Assembly: GCF_900114315.1 (NCBI RefSeq)
Contig: NZ_FOSQ01000001.1
Coordinates: forward strand, 1,135,468 to 1,199,467
Length of the DNA stretch: 64,000 nt
Source: Falsiroseomonas stagni DSM 19981
GTDB taxonomy: Bacteria > Pseudomonadota > Alphaproteobacteria > Acetobacterales > Acetobacteraceae
Direction: 5' to 3'
Below the pieces are notes generated by a model. It saw only the letters and a program-made list of their open reading frames with translations. It was not told the DNA's origin and did no database searches. Shown piece by piece: positions 40,772-50,310 of the stretch. Both the position numbers and the translations under genes were made by a program. How positions within the stretch are numbered: position 1 is the first letter of the stretch; every line of letters begins with the position of its first letter.

Positions 40772-42016
40772 ATGGCCCGCATCGTGATGAAGTTCGGCGG
40801 CACCTCCGTCGCCGACCTCGACCGCATCCGCAACGTCGCGAACCGCGTGAAGCGGGAGGTGGAGGCCGGCCATGAGGTCGCCGTCGTCGTCTCCGCCATG
40901 TCCGGCACGACGAACCAGCTGGTGAAGTGGTGCCAGGACCTCTCGCCGCTCCATGACGCCCGCGAATACGACGTGGTGGTGGCGACCGGCGAACAGGTGA
41001 CCATCGGCCTGCTCGCCATCGCGCTGCAGACCATCGGCGTGGAGGCCCGGTCCTGGCAGGGCTGGCAGATCCCCATCCTGACCGACCAGGCCCATGGCAA
41101 GGCGCGCGTCGAGAGCATCGACGGGTCGCTGCTGATCGAACGCATGCAGGCCGGCCAGGTGCCCGTCATCGCCGGCTTCCAGGGGCTGGAGCCCACGCGG
41201 AACCGCGTCACCACCCTCGGCCGCGGTGGCTCCGACCTCTCCGCCGTCGCCATCGCCGCCGCCGTGAAGGCGGATCGCTGCGACATCTACACCGATGTGG
41301 ACGGCGTCTACACGACCGACCCCCGCATCGTGCCCCGGGCCCGCAAGCTCGACCGCATTTCCTATGAGGAGATGCTGGAACTGGCCTCGGTCGGGGCCAA
41401 GGTATTGCAGACGCGCTCCGTGGAACTGGCCATGAAGCAGCGCGTGCGGGTCCAGGTTCTCTCCAGCTTCGAGGACAAGCCAGGCAGCCTGGTGGTTGAC
41501 GAGGACGAAATCGTGGAACAGCCCATCGTGTCCGGCATCGCCTATTCCCGTGACGAGGCGAAGGTCACCCTCCGCCGCGTGCCGGACCGGCCCGGCGTCG
41601 CCGCCTCCGTCTTCGGCCCGCTCTCGGCCGCCAACGTCAATGTGGACATGATCGTCCAGAATGTCGGCGCCGATGGCAGCACGGACATGACCTTCACCCT
41701 CGGCCGCACCGACCTGCCCCGCGCCCGCGACCTGCTGGAGAAGGAGAAGGCGACGATCGGCTTCGAGGCGATGATCGCCGACCCCGATGTCGCGAAGATC
41801 AGCGTCGTCGGCATCGGCATGCGCACCCATGCCGGCGTCGCCACCACCATGTTCAAGACGCTGTCGGAGAAGGGGATCAACATCCAGGTGATCTCCACCA
41901 GCGAGATCAAGGTGAGCGTGCTGATCCCCGCCGACTACACGGAGCTTGCGGTCCGCGCCCTGCACACGGCCTATGGGCTGGACGGGCCGGAACCGGCCCG
42001 GCGCGGTGAAGGCTGA
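40772..42016 (+). CDS. lysC: aspartate kinase
   Basis: A 414-residue monofunctional aspartokinase, the first enzyme of the lysine, threonine, methionine and diaminopimelate pathway. The kinase domain starts RIVMKFGGTSVADLDRI and carries GRGGSDLSAVAIAAA and YTDVDGVYTTDPR. Two ACT domains follow from about residue 260 (VTLRRVPDRPGVAASVFGPL; ISVVGIGMRTHAGVATTMF), the site of feedback control by lysine and/or threonine. It is nine bases upstream of the nitronate monooxygenase-like gene. Confidence 0.97.
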   Translation: MARIVMKFGGTSVADLDRIRNVANRVKREVEAGHEVAVVVSAMSGTTNQLVKWCQDLSPLHDAREYDVVVATGEQVTIGLLAIALQTIGVEARSWQGWQIPILTDQAHGKARVESIDGSLLIERMQAGQVPVIAGFQGLEPTRNRVTTLGRGGSDLSAVAIAAAVKADRCDIYTDVDGVYTTDPRIVPRARKLDRISYEEMLELASVGAKVLQTRSVELAMKQRVRVQVLSSFEDKPGSLVVDEDEIVEQPIVSGIAYSRDEAKVTLRRVPDRPGVAASVFGPLSAANVNVDMIVQNVGADGSTDMTFTLGRTDLPRARDLLEKEKATIGFEAMIADPDVAKISVVGIGMRTHAGVATTMFKTLSEKGINIQVISTSEIKVSVLIPADYTELAVRALHTAYGLDGPEPARRGEG

Positions 42017-42025
42017 AGGATCACC

Positions 42026-43072
42026 ATGGACGCGCTCCCCCCCCAGGCTCCGCCCGCCGAGGCCCTCGCCCGGCTCGATGCCCTCATGGCCCGCGGTGCC
42101 GCCTTCTTCGGCACGCGCTACGCCATCATGGGCGGCGCCATGTCCTGGGTGAGCGAGCGCAACTTGGTGGCGGCCCTGTCGAACGCCGGCGCCTTCGGCG
42201 TCATTGCCTGTGGCGCGATGGAGCCCGACAGACTCGCCCAGGAAATCCAGGGCACCCAGGCGCTGACGCAGAAGCCGTTCGGCGTGAACCTCATCACCAT
42301 GCATCCCAGGCTGGACCAGCTGGTCCAGACCTGCCTCGACCACAAGGTCGGCCACATCGTCTTCGCCGGCGGCATTCCGCCTGGCTCCGCCATCAAGGCG
42401 GCGAAGGATGGCGGCGCCAAGGTCGTCTGCTTCGCGCCGGCCCTGGCGCTCGCCAAGAAGCTCATCCGCTCCGGCGCCGATGCGCTGGTGATCGAGGGGG
42501 CGGAGGCCGGCGGCCATATCGGCCCCGTCTCGCTGACCGTGCTGGCGCAGGAGATCCTGCCCTTCATCCGCGACGTCCCCGTCTTCGTCGCCGGCGGCAT
42601 CGGGCGGGGGGAGGCGATCCTGTCGTATCTGGAGATGGGCGCGGCCGGCGCGCAGCTCGGCACCCGCTTCGTCTGCGCCACCGAATCGATCGCCCATCCC
42701 AACTTCAAGCGCGCCTTTATCCGCGGCGCCGCGCGCGATGCGCTGCCGACCGTGCAACTCGACGAACGCTTTCCCGTCATCCCCGTCCGCGCCCTGCAGA
42801 ACGGCGGCACCAAGCGCTTCCTGGAACACCAGGCGGAGACGATCCGCCGCTTCCTGGCCGGGGAGGTCGAGAAGGCCGCAGCGCAGCTCGACATCGAGCA
42901 TTTCTGGGCCGGCGCGCTGCGTCGCGCCGTCGTCGATGGCGATGTGGAGAACGGGTCGCTGATGGCCGGGCAGAGCGTCGGCATGGTGACGCGTGAACAG
43001 CCCGCGGTAGAGATCGTGCAGGAACTCGTCTGGCAGGCCGCCGCCGCCATCGCGGCGCGCCAGCCGGCCTGA
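42026..43072 (+). CDS. nitronate monooxygenase family flavoenzyme
   Basis: A 348-residue FMN protein of the nitronate monooxygenase/2-nitropropane dioxygenase family, TIM-barrel fold. Features: MGGAMSWVSERNLVAALSNAG near 36-56, FGVNLITMHPRLD, IEGAEAGGHIGP with the family histidine, VFVAGGIGRGEAI and MGAAGAQLGTRFVCATES for FMN phosphate binding. Similar enzymes also act as enoyl-ACP reductases (FabK) or propionate 3-nitronate detoxifiers; which is unclear. It lies nine bases after lysC and is probably co-transcribed. The fixed lysC association is common in Rhodospirillales. Confidence 0.92.
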   Translation: MDALPPQAPPAEALARLDALMARGAAFFGTRYAIMGGAMSWVSERNLVAALSNAGAFGVIACGAMEPDRLAQEIQGTQALTQKPFGVNLITMHPRLDQLVQTCLDHKVGHIVFAGGIPPGSAIKAAKDGGAKVVCFAPALALAKKLIRSGADALVIEGAEAGGHIGPVSLTVLAQEILPFIRDVPVFVAGGIGRGEAILSYLEMGAAGAQLGTRFVCATESIAHPNFKRAFIRGAARDALPTVQLDERFPVIPVRALQNGGTKRFLEHQAETIRRFLAGEVEKAAAQLDIEHFWAGALRRAVVDGDVENGSLMAGQSVGMVTREQPAVEIVQELVWQAAAAIAARQPA

Positions 43073-43160
43073 CCCCGCCGCGCGACACATCGATGAAGCA
43101 AGCTGACAGCCGCGTGATTCGATTTGCGGCGCAGCAAGCCCCGCGCTAGGTGTCCATGCC

Positions 43161-44171
43161 GTGCCCTACGACCTGAAGCGCATCCCCCGAAAGCCCGACT
43201 CCACCGGCGCAGAGGCCGCGCGGGTCGGTGAGGAACTTCGCGACTCCCGCCTGGCCCTCGGCCTGTCGGTGGAGGAGATGGCGCAGCGGCTTCGCATCCG
43301 CCGCCCCTACCTTGAAGCGCTGGAGGAAGGCCGCATCGCGGACCTGCCCGGCGCCGCCTATGCCGTGGGGTTCGTCCGCACCTATTCGGTGGCGCTCGGC
43401 CTCGACGCCGATGAGATGGTCCGCCGCTTCCGCGACCTGTCCGGCGCCGCCGTCACCCGCAAGACGGATCTGGTCTTCCCGGAACCCGTGCCGGAACGCG
43501 GCATGCCGGCCGGCGGCGTGATCGGCATCGGCGCCGTCATCGTCATCGGCGCCTATGTCGCCTGGTTCAACTGGACCGGCGGCGGCAACCGCACCGTCGA
43601 TGTGGTGCCGCCCGTGCCGCCGCGGCTGGAGGCCGCCGCCGACCAGGGCCGCAGCCAGCTGCCCGGCGCCAATGCCAACCGGGGTGAGGGCGCGCTGCCG
43701 CTTTCCGCCCTGCCGCCGCCCGGCGGCGTCAACGCGCCAGGGACCGCCGCCCAGGCCGCCACCGTCCCCGCCGCGCCCGCGCCGCCCGCGGCTGCCCCGG
43801 CGCCCGCCCCGCCGCCGCCCCTTATCGCCGGGCTGCCGGAAGGGACCAGGGTCGCGCTGCGCGCCCGCGCCAATAGCGGGGACAACGGCGTCTGGCTGCA
43901 GGTGCGGGACCCCCGCAACGGCCAGGTCCTGCTGAACCGCGTGCTCCGCGCCGGCGAACACTGGCCCGTGCCGCCGCGGGACGGCCTGCTGCTGGATACC
44001 GGCCGCGCCGATGCGCTGGAGATCGTGGTGGAGAACACCCTCTCCCCGGCGCTGGAGGGCATCATCGGCGTCCGCCGCAACGTGTCGCTCGACCCCGACC
44101 GCCTGCGGCAGCGCCTGGTGCCCGCGACGGCCAGCAACGCCCCGCCGCCGGCGACCATCCGCACCAACTGA
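43161..44171 (+). CDS. RodZ-like protein: HTH domain, membrane helix and DUF4115
   Basis: A 336-residue bitopic protein. Residues 20-85 form a Cro/CI-like helix-turn-helix of the RodZ type (GEELRDSRLALGLSVEEMAQ; IRRPYLEALEEGRIADLPG; YAVGFVRTYSVALGLD). One membrane helix lies near 117-134 (VIGIGAVIVIGAYVAWF), then a long Ala/Pro-rich periplasmic linker and a C-terminal DUF4115 beta domain (VALRARANSGDNGVWLQVRD). RodZ links MreB to the cell-shape machinery. The start is GTG 43161. Its location upstream of ispG is the usual alphaproteobacterial arrangement. Confidence 0.9.
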   Translation: MPYDLKRIPRKPDSTGAEAARVGEELRDSRLALGLSVEEMAQRLRIRRPYLEALEEGRIADLPGAAYAVGFVRTYSVALGLDADEMVRRFRDLSGAAVTRKTDLVFPEPVPERGMPAGGVIGIGAVIVIGAYVAWFNWTGGGNRTVDVVPPVPPRLEAAADQGRSQLPGANANRGEGALPLSALPPPGGVNAPGTAAQAATVPAAPAPPAAAPAPAPPPPLIAGLPEGTRVALRARANSGDNGVWLQVRDPRNGQVLLNRVLRAGEHWPVPPRDGLLLDTGRADALEIVVENTLSPALEGIIGVRRNVSLDPDRLRQRLVPATASNAPPPATIRTN

Positions 44172-44252
44172 GGCGCGCGCGGCTTCCCCCTGTGATCCGC
44201 GGCCCCGGCATCCTATGCTCAGGGCCAAGGAACCAGGGACCACGGACGCAGC

Positions 44253-45392
44253 ATGGCCTATCGCCCCTACCAGCAGATCGCCCGCCGCAAGTCGCGGCTG
44301 ATCCATGTGGGCAAGGTCCCGGTCGGCGGCGACAGCCCCATCACCGTCCAGACCATGACCAACACCCCCACCGAGGACGCCAAGGCGACGATCGAACAGA
44401 TCCGCCGCTGCGAACTGGCGGGCGTCGACATCGTCCGCGTCTCCGTGCCCACCGAGGAAGGCACCGCCGCGCTCAAGGAGATCGTGCGCGAGGTCAACGT
44501 CCCGATCGTCGCCGACATCCACTTCCACTACCGCCGCGCGATCGAGGCCGCCGAGGCCGGCGCCGCCTGCCTGCGCATCAATCCCGGCAATATCGGCAGC
44601 AAGGACCGGGTGAAGGAGGTCGTGAAGGCCGCCCGCGACCATGGCTGCTCCATCCGTATCGGCGTGAACGCCGGGAGCCTGGAGAAGCACCTGCTGGAGA
44701 AGTACGGGGAGCCCAACCCGGATGCGCTGGTGGAAAGCGCCCTGTGGCATGCCGACCACCTGCTGCAGGAGGGATTCGACAATTTCAAGATCAGCGTGAA
44801 GGCGTCCGACGTCTTCCTGGCCGTCGCCGCCTATCAGCAGCTGGCGGAGGCCTGCGACCACCCGCTGCATATCGGCATCACGGAAGCCGGCGGCCGACGC
44901 GCCGGCACGGTGAAATCCGCCATCGGCCTGGGCTCGCTGCTCTGGGCCGGCATCGGCGATACGGTGCGCGTCTCCCTCTCCGCGGAGCCGGAGGAGGAGG
45001 TCGCGGTCGGCTGGGAACTCCTCAAGTCGCTGCACATCCGCCATCGCGGCGTGAAGGTCATCTCCTGCCCCTCCTGCGCCCGGCAGGGCTTCGACGTGAT
45101 CCGCACGGTGGAGAAGCTGGAGGAGCGCCTGGCCCATATCGACCAGCCGATCTCCCTTTCCATCATCGGCTGCGTGGTGAACGGGCCCGGTGAGGCGCTG
45201 ATGACCGATATCGGCCTGACCGGCGGCGGGGCCGGCACCCACATGGTCTACGGCATGGGCAAGACCAGCCACACCGTGAAGACCGAGGAGATGGTCGAGC
45301 ACATCGTCGGCCTGGTGGAGGCCCGCGCCGACGCCATGAAGGCCGCCAAGGCCGCCGAGGCCCAGGCGGCCGAGAAGCAGGCCGCCGAGTAG
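44253..45392 (+). CDS. ispG: 4-hydroxy-3-methylbut-2-en-1-yl diphosphate synthase
   Basis: A 379-residue iron-sulfur enzyme of the MEP isoprenoid pathway. The N-terminal TIM barrel begins [20 protein letters not shown] and contains [11 protein letters not shown] and [11 protein letters not shown]. The 4Fe-4S cluster cysteines are in [13 protein letters not shown] and [13 protein letters not shown] with the conserved Glu after Asn-Gly-Pro. It starts at ATG 44253, 81 bp after the RodZ-like gene, and ends three bases before the MntA-like GTG. Ala/Lys-rich C-terminal tail (about 365-379) is not conserved in the family. Confidence 0.97.
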   Translation: MAYRPYQQIARRKSRLIHVGKVPVGGDSPITVQTMTNTPTEDAKATIEQIRRCELAGVDIVRVSVPTEEGTAALKEIVREVNVPIVADIHFHYRRAIEAAEAGAACLRINPGNIGSKDRVKEVVKAARDHGCSIRIGVNAGSLEKHLLEKYGEPNPDALVESALWHADHLLQEGFDNFKISVKASDVFLAVAAYQQLAEACDHPLHIGITEAGGRRAGTVKSAIGLGSLLWAGIGDTVRVSLSAEPEEEVAVGWELLKSLHIRHRGVKVISCPSCARQGFDVIRTVEKLEERLAHIDQPISLSIIGCVVNGPGEALMTDIGLTGGGAGTHMVYGMGKTSHTVKTEEMVEHIVGLVEARADAMKAAKAAEAQAAEKQAAE

Positions 45393-45395
45393 CCC

Positions 45396-45728
45396 GTGCA
45401 CCCGGAGATCCTCCGCCACCGGGACGCCATCGCGGCACTCTGCCGCCGCTTCGGCGTGACCCGGCTGGAGGTCTTCGGATCGGCCGCGCGGGGTGATGAT
45501 TTCGACCCGGCGCGGAGCGATGTGGACCTGCTGGTGGAGTTCGAACCCGGCAGCCAGCGCGACTTCGCGGCGTTGGTGGAGTTCGAGGAAGCACTGGAGA
45601 CGGTTTTCGGCCGCAAGGTCGATGTTCTGGAACGCCATGTCCTCATGGCGAGCCACAACTACATCCGCCGCCGCAGCATCCTCGCGGATGCCAGACCCTT
45701 CTATACCGAGACGCGCCATGCGGCGTGA
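45396..45728 (+). CDS. mntA: MntA-like minimal nucleotidyltransferase (antitoxin)
   Basis: A 110-residue minimal nucleotidyltransferase. The active site is GSAARGDDFDPARSDVD near 28-44, the GS...DxD motif, followed by LLVEFEPGS. In MntA-HepT modules this enzyme blocks the HEPN toxin by adding AMP groups to a tyrosine next to its active site. Translation starts at GTG 45396, three bases after the ispG stop, so it may be carried on the ispG transcript. It overlaps hepT by eleven bases. Confidence 0.88.
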   Translation: MHPEILRHRDAIAALCRRFGVTRLEVFGSAARGDDFDPARSDVDLLVEFEPGSQRDFAALVEFEEALETVFGRKVDVLERHVLMASHNYIRRRSILADARPFYTETRHAA

Positions 45729-46074
45729 CGAGGCTCGGGACTGGGCCCTGGCGCTCGATATCGTCTGGTACTGCGACCGCGCGGCGGGCTTCGTCAACGG
45801 CATGGATGCGGAAGGTTTCCGGACAAGCGACATCCACCGCTACGCCGTGGAACGATGTGTGAGCGTCGTCGGCGAAGCAGCGGCCAAGCTTTCCGATGGC
45901 TTCCGCAGTTCGCTCCCTGACATTCCCTGGCACGCCGTCATCGGGATGCGGCATGTTGTCGTCCATGACTACGGGCGCGTTGACCTGGATCGTCTGTGGG
46001 AAACGGTGACGATTGCGATGCCGCGGCTTGCCAGCCGTCTCCGTCCCCTCATTCCCCCCGACGAAACGCCCTGA
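45718..46074 (+). CDS. hepT: HepT-like HEPN RNase toxin
   Basis: A 118-residue all-helical HEPN protein of the HepT (DUF86) family, an RNase toxin. The active site R78-x4-H83 and the adjacent Tyr85, target of AMPylation by MntA, are read in [16 protein letters not shown]. The middle has the family pattern [14 protein letters not shown]. The ATG at 45718 overlaps mntA, consistent with tight co-expression. The module has been inserted between ispG and hisS, two housekeeping genes. Confidence 0.88.
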   Translation: MRRDEARDWALALDIVWYCDRAAGFVNGMDAEGFRTSDIHRYAVERCVSVVGEAAAKLSDGFRSSLPDIPWHAVIGMRHVVVHDYGRVDLDRLWETVTIAMPRLASRLRPLIPPDETP

Positions 46075-46148
46075 CCAACGCCGCCCCTTGCCCCCACGCG
46101 CGCCTCGCGCCTCTTGCTCCTACGCGCCGCAGGCGCGATACGCCCCCC

Positions 46149-47396
46149 ATGGCCAGCACACCCCTCCAGCCCGTCCGCGGCACCCGTGACCTGATCGGCG
46201 AGGATTTTCGTCGGTATCACCACGTCGTCACCGCGGCCCGGCGGATCACGGGGCTCTACGGTTTCGAGGAATGGGCCACGCCGATCTTCGAGGACACGCG
46301 CGTCTTTGCCCGGTCCCTTGGCGAGACCTCCGACGTCGTCTCGAAGGAGATGTATTCCTTCACCGACCGCGGCGGCGATTCCATCACGCTGCGGCCGGAG
46401 AACACGGCCGGCGTCTGCCGCGCCCTCGTCTCCAACGGCCTGACGCAGTCCAACCTGCCCCGCAAGGTCTTCTATGCCGGGCCGATGTTCCGCTACGAGC
46501 GTCCGCAGAAGGGCCGCTACCGGCAGTTCCACCAGATCGGCGCGGAGATCCTCGGCGCCGCCGAGCCGCTGGCCGATGCGGAAGTCATCGCCGCCGGCTG
46601 GAACATCCTTGAGGCACTGGGCATCAGCGATGGCGTGGTGCTGGAGATCAACACGCTGGGCGACGCGGAGAGCCGCGACGCCTACCGCACGGCGCTGGTC
46701 GCCCACTTCACCGCGCACAAGGACAGCCTGTCCGAGGACAGCCGCATCCGGCTCGAGAAGAACCCGATGCGCATCCTGGACAGCAAGGATGAGGGCGACC
46801 GCCGGATCGTCGCGACGGCCCCCACCATCCAGCCCTACCTGACGCCCGCTGCCTCGGCCTTCTTCGCCGCCGTCCTGAAGCACCTGGAGACCCTCGGCGT
46901 CCCCACCCGGGAAAACCCGAGGATCGTCCGCGGCCTCGACTACTACAGCCACACGGCCTTCGAATTCGTGACGGACCGCCTCGGCGCCCAGGGCACCGTC
47001 ATGGCTGGCGGCCGCTATGATGGCCTGGTCGAGGAAATGGGCGGCCCCGCCACCCCCTCCGTCGGCTGGGCCGCCGGTGTCGAACGCCTGTCCATGCTCC
47101 TCGCCGCCAGCCCCGCCGCCCCGCGCCCCGTCGCCGTGATCCCGGTCAGCGAGGCGCAGGAACCCGCCGCCATCCAGCTCACGCAGCAGCTCCGCGCGGC
47201 CGGCGTGACGGCGGAGATCGCCTATAAGGGCAATCTCAAGCGCCGCATGGAACGCGCCAACAAGATCGGCGCCCGCGCCGCCCTGATCCTCGGGGAGGAT
47301 GAGGTGGCCCAAGGGGTCGTCCAGCTCCGCGACCTCGATGCCGGCACCCAGGACCGCATCCCCCCCGCGGAGGCCGTGGCCAGGCTGATCGGATGA
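46149..47396 (+). CDS. hisS: histidine-tRNA ligase
   Basis: A 415-residue class II aminoacyl-tRNA synthetase charging tRNA-His. Motifs: [18 protein letters not shown] at the start, motif 2 [19 protein letters not shown] near 116-134, histidine-binding [13 protein letters not shown], and motif 3 [20 protein letters not shown]. The C-terminal anticodon domain starts about 320 ([19 protein letters not shown]). ATG 46149 is the natural start; the open frame extends upstream through non-family sequence. Its stop overlaps the prfA ATG (ATGA). Confidence 0.97.
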   Translation: MASTPLQPVRGTRDLIGEDFRRYHHVVTAARRITGLYGFEEWATPIFEDTRVFARSLGETSDVVSKEMYSFTDRGGDSITLRPENTAGVCRALVSNGLTQSNLPRKVFYAGPMFRYERPQKGRYRQFHQIGAEILGAAEPLADAEVIAAGWNILEALGISDGVVLEINTLGDAESRDAYRTALVAHFTAHKDSLSEDSRIRLEKNPMRILDSKDEGDRRIVATAPTIQPYLTPAASAFFAAVLKHLETLGVPTRENPRIVRGLDYYSHTAFEFVTDRLGAQGTVMAGGRYDGLVEEMGGPATPSVGWAAGVERLSMLLAASPAAPRPVAVIPVSEAQEPAAIQLTQQLRAAGVTAEIAYKGNLKRRMERANKIGARAALILGEDEVAQGVVQLRDLDAGTQDRIPPAEAVARLIG

Positions 47397-48448
47397 GCCT
47401 TCCCCAGAAACTCGACCGCCTGCTCTCCCGCGCCGAGGAAATCCGCCACCAGCTCAACACGGCGGATGGCGCGCAGGTCGGCGCGCTCTCCAAGGAACTC
47501 TCGGACCTCGAACCGCTGGTCGAGAAGGTGCAGGAATACCGCGCCACCGAACGCGGCCGGGACGAGGCCGAGGCCATGCTGGCCGACCCCGAACTGCGCG
47601 AACTCGCGGAGCCCGAGTATTTCACGCTGCGCGACCGCCTGCCGGTGCTGGAGCGGGAGATCCGCCTGATGCTCCTGCCGCGCGACGCCGCGGACCAGGG
47701 CAACGCGATCCTTGAAATCCGCCCCGCCGCCGGCGGCGACGAAGCCGCCCTTTTCGCCGCGGAGCTTTTCGGCGCCTACCAGCGCTACGCCGCCACCCAG
47801 GGCTGGCGGTTCGAGGTGCTGGAATATGACGAGGGCGAACTCGGCGGCGTGAAGGGCGCGACCGCGACGGTCGAGGGCCGCGGCGTCTTCGCCCGGCTGA
47901 AATTCGAATCCGGCGTCCACCGCGTGCAGCGCGTGCCCGCGACCGAAAGCCAGGGCCGCATCCACACCTCCACCGTCACCGTCGCCGTGATGGCGGAGGC
48001 CGAGGAGGTGGATGTGCAGATCAATGAATCCGACCTGCGCATCGACACCTATCGCGCCTCCGGCGCTGGCGGCCAGCACGTCAACAAGACCGACAGCGCC
48101 GTCCGCATCACCCACATTCCGACCGGGACGGTGGTGGCGATGCAGGAGGAGCGGAGCCAGCACAAGAACCGCGCCAAGGCCATGAAGGTGCTGCGCGCCC
48201 GCATCTACGACGCGCAGCGCAACCGCCTGGACAGCGCCCGCGCCGCCGACCGCAAGTCCCAGGTCGGCACCGGCGATCGGTCGGAGCGCATCCGCACCTA
48301 CAACTTCCCCCAGGGCCGGGTGACGGACCACCGGATCGGGCTGACGCTGCACAAGATCGACCGGGTCATGCAGGGGGAGTTCGACGAGATCATCGGGGCG
48401 CTGACGGCGGAGGACGAAGCCGCGCGGCTGGCGGCCGAGGCCGAATGA
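47393..48448 (+). CDS. prfA: peptide chain release factor 1
   Basis: A 351-residue class I release factor that reads UAA and UAG stop codons. The GGQ motif is in [17 protein letters not shown] near 222-238, and the anticodon-like PxT element is in [14 protein letters not shown]. The N-terminal coiled region is [13 protein letters not shown]. It overlaps hisS by four bases and is methylated at the GGQ glutamine by PrmC, whose gene follows. Termination at UAG by this factor is relevant to the amber codon in the chemoreceptor gene at 37743. Confidence 0.97.
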   Translation: MSLPQKLDRLLSRAEEIRHQLNTADGAQVGALSKELSDLEPLVEKVQEYRATERGRDEAEAMLADPELRELAEPEYFTLRDRLPVLEREIRLMLLPRDAADQGNAILEIRPAAGGDEAALFAAELFGAYQRYAATQGWRFEVLEYDEGELGGVKGATATVEGRGVFARLKFESGVHRVQRVPATESQGRIHTSTVTVAVMAEAEEVDVQINESDLRIDTYRASGAGGQHVNKTDSAVRITHIPTGTVVAMQEERSQHKNRAKAMKVLRARIYDAQRNRLDSARAADRKSQVGTGDRSERIRTYNFPQGRVTDHRIGLTLHKIDRVMQGEFDEIIGALTAEDEAARLAAEAE

Positions 48449-48486
48449 GGGCGCATGGCGGGGTGCTCTGCCCCCCGCACCCCCGG

Positions 48487-48585
48487 CCAAGGGCCAGCGG
48501 GCCCTTGGAACCCAGGCCATTGACGACGGTCCAGGGGCGCCACGCCCCTGGCGGATGGGGCGTGGGGAAGGCAGCGCCTTCCCCA
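48487..48585. repeat. mosaic hairpin repeat (block C)
   Basis: Three hairpins in the prfA-prmC gap: CCAAGGGCC/GGCCCTTGG (48487-48508, loop AGCG), CCAGGGGCG/CGCCCCTGG (48531-48551) and TGGGGAAGGC/GCCTTCCCCA (48563-48585). Module one matches block A (13368-13389); modules two and three match block B (30144-30199). The block ends 11 bases before the prmC start, so the last hairpin could hinder ribosome access. Confidence 0.75.
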
Positions 48586-48596
48586 CATCGCCCGCG

Positions 48597-49502
48597 ATGA
48601 CATGCCCCCCCGGCAGCACCATCGGCGCCTACCTCTGCCAGGCCGGCCAGGTCCTGCGCGCCGCCGCCATCGACCAGCCCCGCTACGAGGCCCGTCTCCT
48701 CCTCGCCCATGCCCTCGGCACCACCCAGGATGCCCTGCTGCGCAACCCCCGCGCGGAGGTCCCGGCCGAGGCCGCCGCCCGTTTCGGGCAATCGCTGAAG
48801 GCCCGGCTGGACCACACCCCCGTCGCCCATATCCTCGGCCGCCAGGGTTTCTGGACACTCGACCTCGCCGTCTCCCCCGCCACCCTGATCCCCCGTCCCG
48901 ATTCGGAATCGCTCGTGGAAGCGGCGCTGGAGGCCTTCCCGGATCCGAAGCGCCCGATCCGGGTGCTCGACCTCGGCACCGGCACCGGCGCCCTGCTGCT
49001 CGCGGTGCTCGCCGAACGCCCCGCCGCCTTCGGCATCGGGCTGGATCGCGCGCCGGAAGCCGCCGCGCTCGCCGCCCGCAACGCGCGGGAGAATGGGCTC
49101 GCGGACCGCAGCGCCTTCCTGGCCGGGGACTGGGCCGCCGCGCTCGATTCGGCCTTCGACCTGGTGCTGTCGAATCCTCCCTATATCGAACGCGACGCCA
49201 TCGCCGGCCTCATGCCCGATGTCGCCCGGCACGAACCGGCGCTGGCGCTGGATGGCGGGGCGGATGGGCTCGATGCCTATCGCGCCATCACCGCCGCGCT
49301 GCCCGCGCTGCTGGCGCCTGGCGGAGTCGCGGTGCTGGAACTCGGCCAGGGCCAGCGCGCGGCGGTGGAGGGCCTGGCCCGCGGCGCCGGGCTGGAACCC
49401 GCGGGATGCCGCGCCGACCTGGGCGGCATCGAACGCGCCCTGCTGCTGGCAAAAGGGGGGTTGGCGAAAAAACCGTTTGTCGGCCCGGCGCCAGCGCACT
49501 AG
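48597..49502 (+). CDS. prmC: release factor glutamine methyltransferase PrmC
   Basis: A 301-residue SAM-dependent methyltransferase that modifies the GGQ glutamine of release factors. The N-terminal helical domain carries YEARLLLAHALG; the catalytic domain has LIPRPDSESLVEAAL, motif I VLDLGTGTGALLLAVL and the signature LVLSNPPYIERDAI. ATG 48597 is used; an in-frame codon at 48555 would add residues translated from the repeat element and is rejected. The pairing with prfA is usual. The spacing is enlarged by the inserted repeat block C. Confidence 0.95.
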   Translation: MTCPPGSTIGAYLCQAGQVLRAAAIDQPRYEARLLLAHALGTTQDALLRNPRAEVPAEAAARFGQSLKARLDHTPVAHILGRQGFWTLDLAVSPATLIPRPDSESLVEAALEAFPDPKRPIRVLDLGTGTGALLLAVLAERPAAFGIGLDRAPEAAALAARNARENGLADRSAFLAGDWAAALDSAFDLVLSNPPYIERDAIAGLMPDVARHEPALALDGGADGLDAYRAITAALPALLAPGGVAVLELGQGQRAAVEGLARGAGLEPAGCRADLGGIERALLLAKGGLAKKPFVGPAPAH

Positions 49503-49697
49503 GTTGACCATGCGGCCCGGGAAGCCTTTGCGCGTCCCGGCACCGCCGGCAGAAGCGGCCGGGCATTGGGGGTCCAGGGGCACAGGCCCGGTTCCCGCCA
49601 GCCCGCGCGCCGCGATGACGCAACCCGAAGATGCCGCGTTCCCGGTCGGGGCCTTCCCGCACGGCGGCGCGATTGCGAGACGGCGAACGCCATACCA

Positions 49698-50306
49698 ATG
49701 AACATGAAGCGCATGCGCGGCCGCGGCGGCAACCGCCACGGGGGCGGAGGTGGCGGCGGCGGCGGTCCGTACCGCCAGGGCGGCGGCGGTGGCGGCGGCG
49801 GCGGTGGTGGCGGGGGGGGCGGTGGCGGCGGCCACCAGCCGATGAACCGCAACCATGTCTTCGACAGCAATGGCCCGGACATGCGCCTGCGCGGCACCGC
49901 CCAGCAGCTGTTCGAGAAGTATCTCCAGCTCGGCCGCGACGCGACCAGCGCCAGCGACCGCGTGATGGCGGAAAGCTACTTCCAGCACGCGGAGCATTAT
50001 TTCCGCATCCTGAACGCGATGAGCCAGGCGGCCCAGCAGCAGGGCGGCCCGCCCCAGCACCAGCAGCGCCGCTACCAGAACGGCCCGGAACAGGAAGGCG
50101 GCGGAGAGGGCAACGGCGACCAGCCCGACCTCGCCATGCGCCGCGACGATTCCGGCATGGCCCAGCAGATCAACGCGCCCCAATACGGCAACGGCCATGT
50201 CGACCGTAACATGGGCGACCGGGGCATGGACCAGGACGACAACCAGTCCGACACCCGCGACCGGGATCGGGACCGCGACCGCGATCGCGACCAGCGCGAC
50301 GGTTGA
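49698..50306 (+). CDS. DUF4167 family protein, glycine-rich
   Basis: A 202-residue alphaproteobacterial DUF4167 protein, function unknown. A basic start (MNMKRMRGRGGNRHG) is followed by a glycine run of about 45 residues, then the conserved domain near 55-115 (QPMNRNHVFDSNGPDMRLRG; LFEKYLQLGRDATSASDRVM; ESYFQHAEHYFRILNAM). The C-terminal third is low-complexity and polar, ending in Arg-Asp repeats. The basic, Gly-rich head and RD tail resemble RNA-binding or condensate-forming proteins, which is inference. ATG 49698 is preferred; upstream frame lacks family similarity. It is a near-constant neighbour of prmC. Confidence 0.9.
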   Translation: MNMKRMRGRGGNRHGGGGGGGGGPYRQGGGGGGGGGGGGGGGGGGHQPMNRNHVFDSNGPDMRLRGTAQQLFEKYLQLGRDATSASDRVMAESYFQHAEHYFRILNAMSQAAQQQGGPPQHQQRRYQNGPEQEGGGEGNGDQPDLAMRRDDSGMAQQINAPQYGNGHVDRNMGDRGMDQDDNQSDTRDRDRDRDRDRDQRDG

Positions 50307-50310
50307 TCCC

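Noticed and set aside
40685..45833. Very long minus-strand open frames opposite lysC, the nitronate monooxygenase gene, ispG and the RodZ-like gene
   Set aside because: They are antisense shadows produced by GC-rich third positions; composition is His/Arg/Gly-rich with no family motifs, while the plus strand holds clear genes.
45643..45966. Frameshift between the MntA-like and HepT-like genes
   Set aside because: The eleven-base overlap in different frames is the normal arrangement of two separate proteins with complete motifs.
48555..48596. N-terminal extension of prmC
   Set aside because: The extra residues come from translating the hairpin repeat (GEGSAFP) and also appear in the frame over block B, so they are repeat-derived, not protein.
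49741..49850. Possible CRISPR-like or tandem repeat array
   Set aside because: It is a GGC/GGT codon run encoding polyglycine in the DUF4167 gene, with no spacers.
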